The position numbers and the translations under genes were made by a program. Below the pieces are notes generated by a model. That model did not search any database. It saw only the letters and a program-made list of their open reading frames with translations, and was not told where the DNA came from. Of a stretch of 55,171 nucleotides of DNA, positions 1 through 8,601 are shown one piece after another. The stretch is from Spirochaetaceae bacterium UBA4077 (GTDB lineage: Bacteria > Spirochaetota > Spirochaetia > Treponematales > Rectinemataceae): the NCBI GenBank assembly GCA_002383375.1, contig DFYR01000068.1:1-55171 (forward strand). Direction: 5' to 3'. Positions within the stretch are counted from its first letter, which is position 1, and every line of letters starts with the position of its first letter.

Positions 1-145
1 CCAACATTCTTGGTGGCACTCTAAAGGCTTTACAGAGAAGCGTGCATTCTAGTAAAATACAGGGAAATACAGCGGCATTTTCAAGCCCCTATTCTTATAT
101 CGACGTATTGCCCGGTTTTAACTCGGGTGGTAAAAGGATTGCAGT

Positions 146-709
146 ATGATACGCGGCGGCGAGATCAATCTAGGAACCTGTCTTCTTATAAACGGAGCCC
201 CCCACATCGTTGTGGACAGGGAATTCGTCAGCCCCGGCAAGGGCTCGGCCTTTGCTCGGGTAAAGGCCAAGAGCCTAAAAACCGGCAATGTCATCACCCA
301 GACCATCAAAACCGCCGATAGCGTTGAAGACGCCATCGTCGACCTTGTCGACTGCCAGTACCAGTACTTCGACGGCGAGAACTTCATGTTCATGAACAAC
401 GAGAGCTACGAGCAGTTTGGCATTCCCCTGGAAGCCCATGAGGACAAGCGTCCCTACCTCAAGGAAGGCGAGACCTACACCTTGATCATGTGGGAAGGGG
501 AACCGATCGATATCAGGATCCCTTACAAGATGGTCTTCACTGTCGTTGAAAGCGAAAACTACATCAAGGGCGATACCGTTTCTGGCGCCACCAAGCCTGT
601 TACCACCGAAACCGGTCTCGTTGTAAGGGTTCCTCTTTTTATAAAGCAAGGCGAAAAGATCCTGGTGAACACCGAGTCCAATGATTACGTGGAACGGGTT
701 AATAACTAA
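146..709 (+). CDS. efp: Translation elongation factor P
   Basis: A 187-residue protein of normal EF-P length. EF-P binds between the P and E sites of the ribosome and relieves stalling at polyproline stretches. The KOW-like N-terminal domain holds the loop PGKGSAFARVK, whose tip lysine is K32, equivalent to the modified Lys34 of E. coli EF-P. The OB domains follow, with FMNNESYEQ in the middle and the signature region KGDTVSGATKPVTTETG near residues 140-157. The ATG at 146 is preceded by AAAAGGA at a good distance. No EpmA/EpmB-type modification gene lies next to it, so the modification state of K32 cannot be read here. The methyltransferase gene follows on the same strand after 45 bases and may be cotranscribed. 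Confidence 0.97.
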   Translation: MIRGGEINLGTCLLINGAPHIVVDREFVSPGKGSAFARVKAKSLKTGNVITQTIKTADSVEDAIVDLVDCQYQYFDGENFMFMNNESYEQFGIPLEAHEDKRPYLKEGETYTLIMWEGEPIDIRIPYKMVFTVVESENYIKGDTVSGATKPVTTETGLVVRVPLFIKQGEKILVNTESNDYVERVNN

Positions 710-754
710 TATTCTCAAGCCACTGCTCGAGACCGATGCATCGGGAAAGGTCCT

Positions 755-2164
755 ATGAAGGACATTTCTCAGCTGGTACATAAAACAGTCGATTTCGCCT
801 ACCGGGGCGCCAAACTCAAGTTTGATCTCTCTCACGCCCTCTTCTCGTCCTATGACATAGATTCAGGCACAAAGCTTCTTTTAAAAGAAATTGCCCGCGA
901 TGAGCATATCTGCAGCGCCGGATCCATCCTGGACTCCGGCTGCGGCGTCGGTGTCATTGGGCTTTCCATGGCCGCTTCTTGTCCAGGGGCTCGGTTCGTG
1001 CTAAAAGACAGGGATTTGTTGGCCTGTGCTATCTCGGAGCGAAATGCCTGGCGGAACGGTCTGCCTGTGCGTAGGCTGGAGATGGACGGTACGCCTGTTC
1101 CGATGATTGTTAAAAATCCGCCCAAGCATAAAAAACTAAAGGAACGAACAGCCGAGCTCATCATCGCTCCTGGACTTCTGGCCGAAAATGATCCACTGGG
1201 CCCCTACGACGCCGTTCTCTCCAACCTCCCCGCGAAAGCGGGAGGGCCAGTGCTTTCGAGTTTTCTGAGCCGCAGGGCGCCTGAGCTGCTTAATCCTGGC
1301 GGACGATTCGCCTTTGTGATTGTTGCTCCACTCGCCGATGCTGCTTTGGAATACTGTTCAGCTGCGGGACTCACGCTTATTAAAAGAGTGTCCACGAAAA
1401 ACCATTCGGTTTTTATTTATGAAAAACCGGCGAAAGCCCTACCCGGGTCGCTTTGGCCGGAAATTGCCGTACCCGAATCGGCAAAAGCCGATCATCCAGG
1501 GGCAGCGCTAACAAAGCAAGCTCCCATGTCCGGGACGCCGGATCAGGCACAACCTCCGGCCTTCGTGGCGGCAGGGCTTCCCGGCTCCTATCTTCGGTCC
1601 AGCGGGCAGAGGAAGCTGGGAAGCTACAAGCTGCCCTGTTATGGAATATGGGGGCTGCCGGAATTCGATACAACAAGTTATGGCACCGACCTGGGAATCG
1701 AGGCCATGGCGAAAGCCTGGGCTGGAAGCCTTGTCCGCGAAGCCTGTATCATCAACCCGGGCATTGGCCTCTCAGCCCTATGGGCTAGATCCGCCCTGGG
1801 CTGCGAAGTGGTACAGCTTGTCTCCAGGGACAGTCTCTCACTGCGAGCCGCTGCGGCCAACCTTGCTGCCAATTTTGGAGAGGCGGTGATACATCGTTGC
1901 ACTTCCTCTTTCGATACGGACCGAATAGAAGATGCTTCCCTGGACGCGATTCTCTGCTATCCCGATGAGATTCCCGGTTACGACTATATGCAGGCGGATT
2001 TGGCTTTTATAGCCCGAGCCCTGAAGAAGAGCGCCGCGGCGGTTATCGTGGCCAGTGCGACCGTGATAACCCGCTATGAAAAAGCCAGGCCTGTCGGCAT
2101 GTGGAAGCTCGGAGAGATGAAAAAAAAGGGCTTCACGGCCCTCCTAGTCAGGAGAATGGCCTAG
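755..2164 (+). CDS. Two-domain class I SAM methyltransferase-like protein (RsmC/RlmG-like)
   Basis: 469 residues. The N-terminal half resembles the 'methyltransferase small' (RsmC/RlmG) fold: FDLSHALFSSYDIDSGTKLL leads into the SAM-binding motif I ILDSGCGVGVIGLSMA (about residues 66-81), and an NLPAKAG motif (about residue 157) sits where RsmC-type N2-guanine methyltransferases have NPPF. A Pro/Ala/Gly-rich linker follows. The C-terminal half (about residues 290-469) looks like a second, degenerate Rossmann methyltransferase domain (INPGIGLSALWARSALGCEV), a duplicated arrangement also seen in RsmC/RlmG. The target is probably rRNA guanine, but the substrate is inferred. The ATG at 755 follows GGGAAAGG. 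The 3' end is convergent with pckG, with only 14 bases between the stop codons. Confidence 0.7.
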   Translation: MKDISQLVHKTVDFAYRGAKLKFDLSHALFSSYDIDSGTKLLLKEIARDEHICSAGSILDSGCGVGVIGLSMAASCPGARFVLKDRDLLACAISERNAWRNGLPVRRLEMDGTPVPMIVKNPPKHKKLKERTAELIIAPGLLAENDPLGPYDAVLSNLPAKAGGPVLSSFLSRRAPELLNPGGRFAFVIVAPLADAALEYCSAAGLTLIKRVSTKNHSVFIYEKPAKALPGSLWPEIAVPESAKADHPGAALTKQAPMSGTPDQAQPPAFVAAGLPGSYLRSSGQRKLGSYKLPCYGIWGLPEFDTTSYGTDLGIEAMAKAWAGSLVREACIINPGIGLSALWARSALGCEVVQLVSRDSLSLRAAAANLAANFGEAVIHRCTSSFDTDRIEDASLDAILCYPDEIPGYDYMQADLAFIARALKKSAAAVIVASATVITRYEKARPVGMWKLGEMKKKGFTALLVRRMA

Positions 2165-2178
2165 AAGCCCTGAACAAT

Positions 2179-4077
2179 TTACGGCTTGTATTCGCCCGGT
2201 TTTATCTCGTCGCCAAAGCGATCCCTGGCCGCCTTGATCCGCCCAATTGCCTTGTCCCAATACTCAAAAATTTCCTTCGGGGTCTTAGGATCCACCTTGG
2301 CATAGAATGCCTTGGTGCGCTCCAGCTTTTCGATCCACTTGGTACAGCGGAAAGTGAAAAGATAGGTATAGTCCGCCTCGGAGAAGTCCTCGTTCAGGTG
2401 CTTTCTGAAGAGAGCCTTGAGGTCGGCGTAGCGGGGGATCTTACCTGTGGGGGTGTCGTACGCTTCGTACTCTCCGTGGATGCGGCTCTCTGCCCAGTGT
2501 AACCAGACCTTTTTGGCCAGCTTGCTGGTCATGAAATTGCCCTCGGGGCTTCTCATGAAGTAATTGTTGCTGAAAATCTTGGGGCAGTCCTTCACCGACT
2601 GGCCGAAGGCGATGTTGTTCATGGTATAGCGCCCCAGGGGGTAAGAGACGAAGTCCATGTTGGCCATGGGGCTGGCGTCCCGCACGCCCTCGGCTCCAAT
2701 GGTTGCCGAGGTGGTCTCCGATTCCAGGGTTGCTGCCTTAAGGAGGATGCCATCCTTCCAGTTCGGAGATTCCTCCACCGGCACCGTGGTGTCGCTGTCC
2801 CTGCCTCCGTAGAGTATGCCCTCGACCTTGACGCCGTTCTTGGCCTCGAAGCCTTCCTTGTCTATGTTGGCCAGGTAGTCCAGGCGCATGGTGTACCGGG
2901 CATTGCCGTGGGCCAGAGGTACTTCCTTGCCCTTGGAATCCTTGATTCCCTTGTGCCACTGGCCGAAGTGGTTGCGGCCTTCTTCGGGAGTAGCGACGCC
3001 CATCCCCAGCCAGTAGGGCTTGCGGTCGGGGCTCATGAGAACGTTGGAGAAAATAACCTCCTGATTTTTCATGAGGTTTTCAAAGATTAACGGATCGTCT
3101 TTGGCGTTCACGTCCTTGATGATGCCGAACATGCCGAATTCCACGTTGACAGCCCTAAATTCACCATTGATATTGCGGAAGTAGGCTATGTCATCGCCCA
3201 CAATCTGCTCGCCGGGAATCATGGCGGTGGAGGTCTTGCCGCAGGCGGAAGGGTAGGCGCCGCAGAAATAGGTCTTGCGTCCCTTGTGCTTGTTGAGGGC
3301 GGCCATGATGAACATGTGCTCGCAGAGCCAGCCCTCCTTGCCTGCTTTATTGATGGCCAGGCGCATGGAGTGTTTTTTGAGCCCCACGGAGTTGCCAGCG
3401 TACTGGTTGTTCATGGAGTAGACAATGTTGTTCTGCGTATCCATGTAGATCCGACGCTTGTCCAGGTTGACTGTGCAGTTGTGTGCGTCCAGGACACCCG
3501 CGGAATGGATAAAGCGGAAGAACTGGCTCTTTTCCCCTTCCTTCATGCCCAGGAAGTGATGATAGGCCGAGCGGTAGAGGATGAACTCCGAGTGGGCCAC
3601 GTACCAGGAGTCGGTAAACTGTACACAGGGCATGGTGAAGGGGCTCTCGGTAGGTCCTTCGGAGAAGAACTGGAGGATGGCATCCTTGCCCGCCATAATT
3701 CCTTTGGATATCTCCATGATCTCGGCATAGCCTTTTTCATACTCAATAGTATTAAGGGCGCCCATTTCTTCGAGATTTTCTTTGTACACCATGAAGCGAG
3801 TGCCGTTCTTGTCCCTGCCCTGATCGTTATAACCATCCCAATGAATGGTCTGGGCTGAATTGGCTAGCCGCTCTTCCTCACCCTTGGCCAATGCCTGGTC
3901 TCGAACGAACTGGACATCCTTTTCGCTGTCGTCGCAGACGTAGATGGACTTGGGCTGGCAATGCTCCGCAAAAAAACCGGCAAATTCCACAACGGCAGGA
4001 TTCTTAAGAGCCATCAGCTTGCCGAAGCTGTCGGGACTCATGATGTTCTTCAACAGAGCTTCATACTTCAGGGACAT
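2179..4077 (-). CDS. pckG: Phosphoenolpyruvate carboxykinase (GTP)
   Basis: 632 residues, matching the GTP-dependent PEPCK family (about 600-640 aa) and not the ATP-dependent PckA family. It interconverts oxaloacetate + GTP and PEP + CO2 + GDP in the cytoplasm. Visible features are the kinase P-loop GAYPSACGKTSTAMIPG near residue 280, whose cysteine is the reactive Cys of GTP-PEPCKs, the metal motif VGDDIAYFRN just after it, and the substrate-loop region GGRDSDTTVPVEESPNW. The ATG at 4077 has a strong AAGGAGG Shine-Dalgarno. The gene stands alone on the minus strand with its own promoter and an overlapping palindrome (separate entry). In an anaerobe it could run in the carboxylating direction toward oxaloacetate; the direction is not decided by sequence. 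Confidence 0.97.
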   Translation of the reverse strand: MSLKYEALLKNIMSPDSFGKLMALKNPAVVEFAGFFAEHCQPKSIYVCDDSEKDVQFVRDQALAKGEEERLANSAQTIHWDGYNDQGRDKNGTRFMVYKENLEEMGALNTIEYEKGYAEIMEISKGIMAGKDAILQFFSEGPTESPFTMPCVQFTDSWYVAHSEFILYRSAYHHFLGMKEGEKSQFFRFIHSAGVLDAHNCTVNLDKRRIYMDTQNNIVYSMNNQYAGNSVGLKKHSMRLAINKAGKEGWLCEHMFIMAALNKHKGRKTYFCGAYPSACGKTSTAMIPGEQIVGDDIAYFRNINGEFRAVNVEFGMFGIIKDVNAKDDPLIFENLMKNQEVIFSNVLMSPDRKPYWLGMGVATPEEGRNHFGQWHKGIKDSKGKEVPLAHGNARYTMRLDYLANIDKEGFEAKNGVKVEGILYGGRDSDTTVPVEESPNWKDGILLKAATLESETTSATIGAEGVRDASPMANMDFVSYPLGRYTMNNIAFGQSVKDCPKIFSNNYFMRSPEGNFMTSKLAKKVWLHWAESRIHGEYEAYDTPTGKIPRYADLKALFRKHLNEDFSEADYTYLFTFRCTKWIEKLERTKAFYAKVDPKTPKEIFEYWDKAIGRIKAARDRFGDEIKPGEYKP

Positions 4078-4139
4078 GGAATCCTCCTTGCTTTTATACG
4101 TTCTTGCGGTCTTCGCAAGCGCTGATACCTCGTATAGTT

Positions 4140-4178
4140 GCGTTCGATCATGATAGAACGCTTATCAAAAACGCGCAA
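4140..4178 (-). promoter_or_regulatory. pckG promoter with 22-bp palindromic operator candidate
   Basis: On the minus strand, TTGCGC (4173-4178), a 17-base spacer and TATCAT (4150-4155) form a sigma70-like promoter for pckG. A 22-bp dyad at 4140-4161 (arms GCGTTC and GAACGC, core ATCAT/ATGAT) is symmetric at 10 of 11 pairs and lies over the -10 box. Bound there, a repressor would block RNA polymerase. Promoter and palindrome are seen directly; the regulator is unknown. Confidence 0.6.
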
Positions 4179-4271
4179 TGCATACCTGCCTGGAAATGGT
4201 TCCTGTGGGGCGCCAGGATTGCGGCTCTCTTGGGCTCGCGATGAGCGACATAGAAAATTGTGTTTTTCCAT

Positions 4272-4301
4272 TTGAAATTAGCAGGTGTTATGTCGTATAT
4301 T
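4272..4301 (+). promoter_or_regulatory. Promoter for a putative leaderless mRNA (167-aa unknown gene)
   Basis: TTGAAA (4272-4277), an 18-base spacer and TATATT (4296-4301). The -10 box ends 6 bases before the ATG at 4308, so transcription would start at or next to the A of the start codon. No Shine-Dalgarno lies in front of this ATG. Confidence 0.55.
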
Positions 4302-4307
4302 ATTCTT

Positions 4308-4811
4308 ATGAAAAGATGGGATAAATTGATTCTCGAGTCCAAGACTCCCGAAGAGTATGTGGACCGGTCATTCCGCTCCGGCCTGTCCCCGGCAGAGAAG
4401 GCCAGACTCGCCCGTCTCTGGATGGAGGCTACAGGCTACGATAAGGAAGATATCCTCCATGCCAGGAACCGCCATCCGCACTGGAAGAAAAAGAAACAGG
4501 AAGGTTCGGAAGGCAGAACGAGGCGACGGCTGGACAAGCACGATTATTCCCGGACTGCGCCCATCCAGTGGACCAAGGAACTGCTCGCAGAATTCCTGGA
4601 CATGAATGGCAAAGATTCATCGGGGCGCTATCTCCACAGGGACTGGGAGCTGGCGGAACATTTTAGAAGCACCATACCCTCCATCCAGTACCTTCGCAGG
4701 AAATATCTGAGGGTACGGGAGCTGCTGGGCCCCCGGGCTAGAAAAGAAAAGATCCTGGAATTCATGGCGAGTTCCGAGATTGTGCTCCAGAACGGCGGTC
4801 CTCGAAAGTAA
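4308..4811 (+). CDS. Uncharacterised basic protein, 167 aa
   Basis: I do not recognise this protein. It is rich in Lys/Arg, with HPHWKKKKQ near residues 56-64 and RTRRRLDKH near 70-78. Its second half looks helical, with WTKELLAEFLDMNG followed by DWELAEHFRSTIPSIQYLRRK, which would suit a small helix-turn-helix or nucleic-acid-binding fold, but this is only an impression. There is no signal peptide or membrane segment. An upstream ATG at 4290 or 4260 would lengthen it, but the -10 box at 4296-4301 overlaps that region, so the start at 4308 (MKRWDKL) is preferred. It is divergent from pckG and convergent with recG. Confidence 0.7.
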   Translation: MKRWDKLILESKTPEEYVDRSFRSGLSPAEKARLARLWMEATGYDKEDILHARNRHPHWKKKKQEGSEGRTRRRLDKHDYSRTAPIQWTKELLAEFLDMNGKDSSGRYLHRDWELAEHFRSTIPSIQYLRRKYLRVRELLGPRARKEKILEFMASSEIVLQNGGPRK

Positions 4812-4825
4812 GGCATTTCTCCTAG

Positions 4826-4853
4826 CCTCGTTACTGGCTTTCTCAAGCCGAGG
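4826..4853. terminator. Weak stem-loop between convergent genes
   Basis: GCTT-TCTC-AAGC (4837-4848) is enclosed by CCTCG (4826-4830) and CGAGG (4849-4853), with a 6-base bulge on the left. It lies between the ends of the 167-aa gene and recG. There is no clear T-run, so it is only a possible bidirectional terminator. Confidence 0.3.
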
Positions 4854-4870
4854 AGGGGAAAACTGCCATT

Positions 4871-6922
4871 CTAGGCTTCTTTGACCGCAGATCGAGTATC
4901 CATGATTCTTCTGTACACCTCGTGAGCTGGAAAGAGGAGGGAGGGATCTTCCTTGACCACGGAAAAAGCCTCCAGCCTGGCTGATTTCAACAGCTCGAAA
5001 TCTCTCAGAGGATCAGCGATTAGAAGACGCAGGGTACCGGATTGGGCTGTTCCCAGAAGCTCGCCGGGTCCGCGGATCTTCAGATCCTCCTCGGCCAGGG
5101 CGAATCCATCGGTGCTGGAATAGAGAGCCTTGAGCCTCTGGACCGCTTCCTCTCCTATTTCCTTTGAATACACCAGAAAACAGTAACTCTGGTGGCCTGA
5201 CCTGCCGATCCTGCCCCGGAGCTGGTGGAGAGCAGAAAGTCCGAAGCGCTCCGCATGCTCGATGACCATCACCGCCGCATTGGGAATATCAACGCCGACT
5301 TCGATAAGGCTGGTGGCGACCAGTATCTGGATTTTCCCCGCCACGAAGGCGTCCATTACCTGGCGCTTTTCCTCCTCCTTAAGCCGCGAATGGAGGAATC
5401 CCAGGGAATACTGGGGATAGACCTTTCGGGCGAGGAGCGAGGCCATCTCCTGGACATTTTTCAGTTCCGACTTCTCTGATTCTTCGATAAGGGGATAGAC
5501 GAAGAAGGCTTGACGCCCCTGGGCCACCATTCTGTCTACAAATTTATATACCTTAGACTCGTTTCCCTCCTTAGCAAGGTGGGTTATCACCGGTTTTCTT
5601 CCGGGAGGCAGGCTTTTAATGGAGGAAACCGCCAGATCGCCAAAAAGGGTCAAGGCAAGGCTCCGCGGTATTGGTGTCGCTGTCATCATGAGAAGGTCTG
5701 GGATGTATCCTTTTTTGTACAGAGCCCCGCGCTGAACGACTCCGAAGCGGTGCTGTTCGTCAATGATGACTAGGCGCAGGTCCTTGTAGAGGACATCGGA
5801 GGAAAAAAGCGCGTGGGTGCCCAGGACTATGTCCACCTCTCCCGAGGCAAGGGCTTTGAGCAGTGGAGGACGGGAAGCGTCGTCCACGTTGCCAGTGAGA
5901 AAGGCCAGCCTGACGCCTAGGGGTTCCAACAGCTTGGCGGCGGTGGCGGCGTGCTGGCGGGCAAGGAGCTCCGTAGGTGCCATCATCGCCACCTGGGCAC
6001 CCCGTTCCACCGCCCGAAGGGCGGCCAGCAGGGCGACTATGGTCTTCCCGGAACCTACGTCTCCCTGAAGGAGCCTGGCCATGGGTTGGGGACGGTCCAT
6101 GTCGGCTTGGATTTCCTGTAAAACCTCAACCTGGTCCTGGGTGAGGGAAAAGGGGAGCCGTTCCAGCAGACGCCTGCCCAGAATACCCTGGATGGGTTTT
6201 CGTTCTACGCTCTGCAGCTTCCGGGCTTGAATCCTCATGGCGATTCCCAGCTGAAAATGAAAAAGCTCTTCGTAGGCCAGGCTGGTCCTGGCCAGGGACT
6301 TTTCGGTCTCTGATTTTGGAAAATGGATGGCTTGCAGGGCTTCGGCCTTGGCCATGAGGCCCTTTCGAGCAATCAGCTCCGGACTCAGTTCGTTTTCCAC
6401 CCTTCGGCCGTACATCTCCAGGGCTCGCTTGACGAGCTTGCGAAGGGCTGTCTGGCTGAGGCCGCTGGTAAGGGAATAGAGGGGCAAGAGGCCGGGAAGG
6501 GGATTCGAGCCTTCACGGTAGACTTCGGCGTCGAACGCCGAGGACTGGATCTCGCCGTAACGGAACTGGAACTTGCCATGGATGAGAATCCGGGCTCCCA
6601 CCGGGAGACTTTTTTCCAGGAAGGGTCGATTGAAACAGATGAGCACTGCTTCGGAGCTTTCATCACGTACCCTGATCTTCAGGGTTCGCATTGCTCCGTA
6701 GCCGAACCATTCGTGGGCTGCCACCTCGGCGATGGTGTGGACGGGATTCTTGTCGGTAAACCGGGACAGGGGCACGAAGGCGCTCCTGTCTTCGTAGTCC
6801 CTGGGGTAGTGGGTGATCAGATCCCCGACCGTGCTGATACCCAGTCTGCCCAGTTTGGAGGCCAGGGCGGGGCCTACGTTTCTGAGACTTTCGACCGGCT
6901 GCTTGAGTTCCTGGAGAAACAC
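4871..6922 (-). CDS. recG: ATP-dependent DNA helicase RecG
   Basis: 683 residues, the usual RecG size. RecG reverses stalled forks and branch-migrates Holliday junctions. The N-terminal wedge/OB domain begins VESLRNVGPALASKLGRLGI. The helicase core shows motif I GDVGSGKTIVALL (about residue 287), motif II DEQHRFGV, motif III MMTATPIPRSL and motif VI HQLRGRIGRSG, and the TRG region follows at the C-terminus. The start is GTG at 6922; the first residues MFLQELKQPVESL match the family N-terminus, so an internal start is unlikely. No Shine-Dalgarno precedes the GTG; a perfect TATAAT lies there instead (separate entry). Confidence 0.96.
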   Translation of the reverse strand: MFLQELKQPVESLRNVGPALASKLGRLGISTVGDLITHYPRDYEDRSAFVPLSRFTDKNPVHTIAEVAAHEWFGYGAMRTLKIRVRDESSEAVLICFNRPFLEKSLPVGARILIHGKFQFRYGEIQSSAFDAEVYREGSNPLPGLLPLYSLTSGLSQTALRKLVKRALEMYGRRVENELSPELIARKGLMAKAEALQAIHFPKSETEKSLARTSLAYEELFHFQLGIAMRIQARKLQSVERKPIQGILGRRLLERLPFSLTQDQVEVLQEIQADMDRPQPMARLLQGDVGSGKTIVALLAALRAVERGAQVAMMAPTELLARQHAATAAKLLEPLGVRLAFLTGNVDDASRPPLLKALASGEVDIVLGTHALFSSDVLYKDLRLVIIDEQHRFGVVQRGALYKKGYIPDLLMMTATPIPRSLALTLFGDLAVSSIKSLPPGRKPVITHLAKEGNESKVYKFVDRMVAQGRQAFFVYPLIEESEKSELKNVQEMASLLARKVYPQYSLGFLHSRLKEEEKRQVMDAFVAGKIQILVATSLIEVGVDIPNAAVMVIEHAERFGLSALHQLRGRIGRSGHQSYCFLVYSKEIGEEAVQRLKALYSSTDGFALAEEDLKIRGPGELLGTAQSGTLRLLIADPLRDFELLKSARLEAFSVVKEDPSLLFPAHEVYRRIMDTRSAVKEA

Positions 6923-6928
6923 GATGGG

Positions 6929-6958
6929 ATTATACCCTGGGGGAGGCTCCGTTGTACA
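6929..6958 (-). promoter_or_regulatory. recG promoter, putative leaderless GTG start
   Basis: On the minus strand, TGTACA (6953-6958), an 18-base spacer and a consensus TATAAT (6929-6934). The -10 box ends 6 bases before the GTG start codon of recG, and there is no Shine-Dalgarno. Transcription would begin at about the first base of the start codon. Confidence 0.6.
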
Positions 6959-6973
6959 CTTTTTATCACTGTG

Positions 6974-7011
6974 TTAGCATTCATACCGATTTTATAGCGA
7001 TGGAATGCTAA
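6974..7011. repeat. 9-bp inverted repeat between recG and the M32 peptidase gene
   Basis: TTAGCATTC (6974-6982) and GAATGCTAA (7003-7011) are exact inverted copies 20 bases apart, in the divergent region upstream of both genes. They could be two half-sites of an operator or a 5'-UTR hairpin. No regulator is identified. Confidence 0.45.
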
Positions 7012-7036
7012 TAAACCATATACGTAAGGAGTCGCT

Positions 7037-8536
7037 ATGGTCGAGGCGATGAAAAAACTCATATCCCTGGACAGGGAAAGAAATTTGCTGAGTCACATTG
7101 GGGCTCTCCTGGGCTGGGACCAGGAGACCTACCTGCCCGAGGCGGCTCTGGACGAAAGATCCGAGCAGTTGGCCTTGATGGAAGGTTTAGCTCACGAAAA
7201 AGCGGTGAACCCCGAGATCGGTGAACTGTTAGCCAAGCTCGAAGGCGAAAAAGGTCTCTCGGAGCAGGAAAGGGCGTATCTTCGCGTTTGCCGCAGGGAA
7301 TACGACAGGGAAACAAAGCTTCCTGCCGTCCTGGTGAGCGAGATGGCCAGGCAGACAAGCCTTTCCCAGGCGGCCTGGGTACAGGCCAGGAAAAACAACG
7401 ACTTCAAGGGTTTCGCCCCTCATCTGGCCACCATGATAAGGCTGAATCTGGAAAAAGCATCGGCCTTGAATCCCGATGCCCCGCCCTACGATGTCCTTCT
7501 GGACCTTTACGAGATTGGAAGCAGCGAAAAGACAACCGCCGAGGTATTCGCCGTCATGAAGCGGGACCTGGTGGAGATTCTGGGCTCAATCCGCTCCAGT
7601 CCGCAGACCGACGACAGGTTTCTGCGCCGCAGGGTAAGCGCTGCCGCCCAGTCGAGGATGAGCGATTATTTGATGGCCGCCATGGGATTCGACAAGCGAA
7701 GGGGGAGGCTCGATACGACTGCCCATCCCTTCACCACAACTCTGGGGAGAGATGATATCAGGATAACCACCCGCTATATCGAAGAGTATTTCCCCTCCAG
7801 CGTGTTCAGCACCATTCACGAGGCCGGCCACGCCCTGTACGAGATGGGGCTGGATGTAGGACCGGATTTTTCAGGCACCAGGCTGGCCGACGGGGCATCC
7901 ATGGCGATCCACGAATCCCAGTCCAGAATGTGGGAGAATATCATCGGCCGCTCGCTTCCCTTCTGGGATGCCCATTACGGAAAGATTGTACCAATGGCCG
8001 AAGGGGCCCTGGATGGTGTAGGGCTGGAAGATTTTTACAGGGGAGTCAACAGGGTAGAGGCGAGCCTGATACGCACCGAGGCCGATGAGGTGAGCTACGG
8101 TCTCCACGTTATCCTGCGCTTCGAACTGGAGTCAGCCCTCATCAAGGGAAGCCTGGCGGTGGAGGATCTGCCGGAAGCCTGGAATGCCGCGATACGCGAA
8201 ACCTTAGGCATAGAGGTGCCCGATGACTCCAGGGGTTGTCTGCAGGATATCCACTGGTCCATGGGCTCCTTCGGATATTTTCCGAGCTATGCTCTGGGCA
8301 ATCTCTATGCGGCCCAGTTCTGGGCGGCCATGCAGGATCAGATTCCCTCCCTGGAGCGAAGCATCGCGGCTGGAGACTGTTCTCCGGCTTTAAGCTGGCT
8401 CAGGGACAAGGTGCATCGGGAAGCGGCCGCCCTTCTGCCTTCGGAGCTGGTGCTGAAAGCCACCGGCTCTGCGCTCGATCCTTCGCACTTTACCCGCTAT
8501 CTGCGCAAGAAGTATTCGGCGATTTACGGCTTCTAA
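7037..8536 (+). CDS. Carboxypeptidase Taq (M32) family metallocarboxypeptidase
   Basis: 499 residues, the family length. M32 enzymes are cytoplasmic zinc carboxypeptidases that trim C-terminal residues from peptides. The zinc motif HEAGH is at residues 261-265 and the third ligand is Glu293 in IHESQSRMWENIIG, both diagnostic of M32. The DTTAHPFTTTLGRDDIRITTRY segment just upstream is also typical. The ATG at 7037 follows AAGGAG at good spacing. The gene is divergent from recG and convergent with the histidine operon, so it appears monocistronic. No signal peptide is seen, in keeping with a role in intracellular peptide turnover. Confidence 0.93.
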   Translation: MVEAMKKLISLDRERNLLSHIGALLGWDQETYLPEAALDERSEQLALMEGLAHEKAVNPEIGELLAKLEGEKGLSEQERAYLRVCRREYDRETKLPAVLVSEMARQTSLSQAAWVQARKNNDFKGFAPHLATMIRLNLEKASALNPDAPPYDVLLDLYEIGSSEKTTAEVFAVMKRDLVEILGSIRSSPQTDDRFLRRRVSAAAQSRMSDYLMAAMGFDKRRGRLDTTAHPFTTTLGRDDIRITTRYIEEYFPSSVFSTIHEAGHALYEMGLDVGPDFSGTRLADGASMAIHESQSRMWENIIGRSLPFWDAHYGKIVPMAEGALDGVGLEDFYRGVNRVEASLIRTEADEVSYGLHVILRFELESALIKGSLAVEDLPEAWNAAIRETLGIEVPDDSRGCLQDIHWSMGSFGYFPSYALGNLYAAQFWAAMQDQIPSLERSIAAGDCSPALSWLRDKVHREAAALLPSELVLKATGSALDPSHFTRYLRKKYSAIYGF

Positions 8537-8601
8537 AGCCGATGCTCAGAGTCCACACCTCTCGTAAGCTTCGGAGCATGGCAGGGGGCGGCCTACCCGT
8601 T

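Noticed and set aside
3286..3858. 190-codon plus-strand frame opposite pckG
   Set aside because: Shadow of pckG; the pckG P-loop lies on the other strand.
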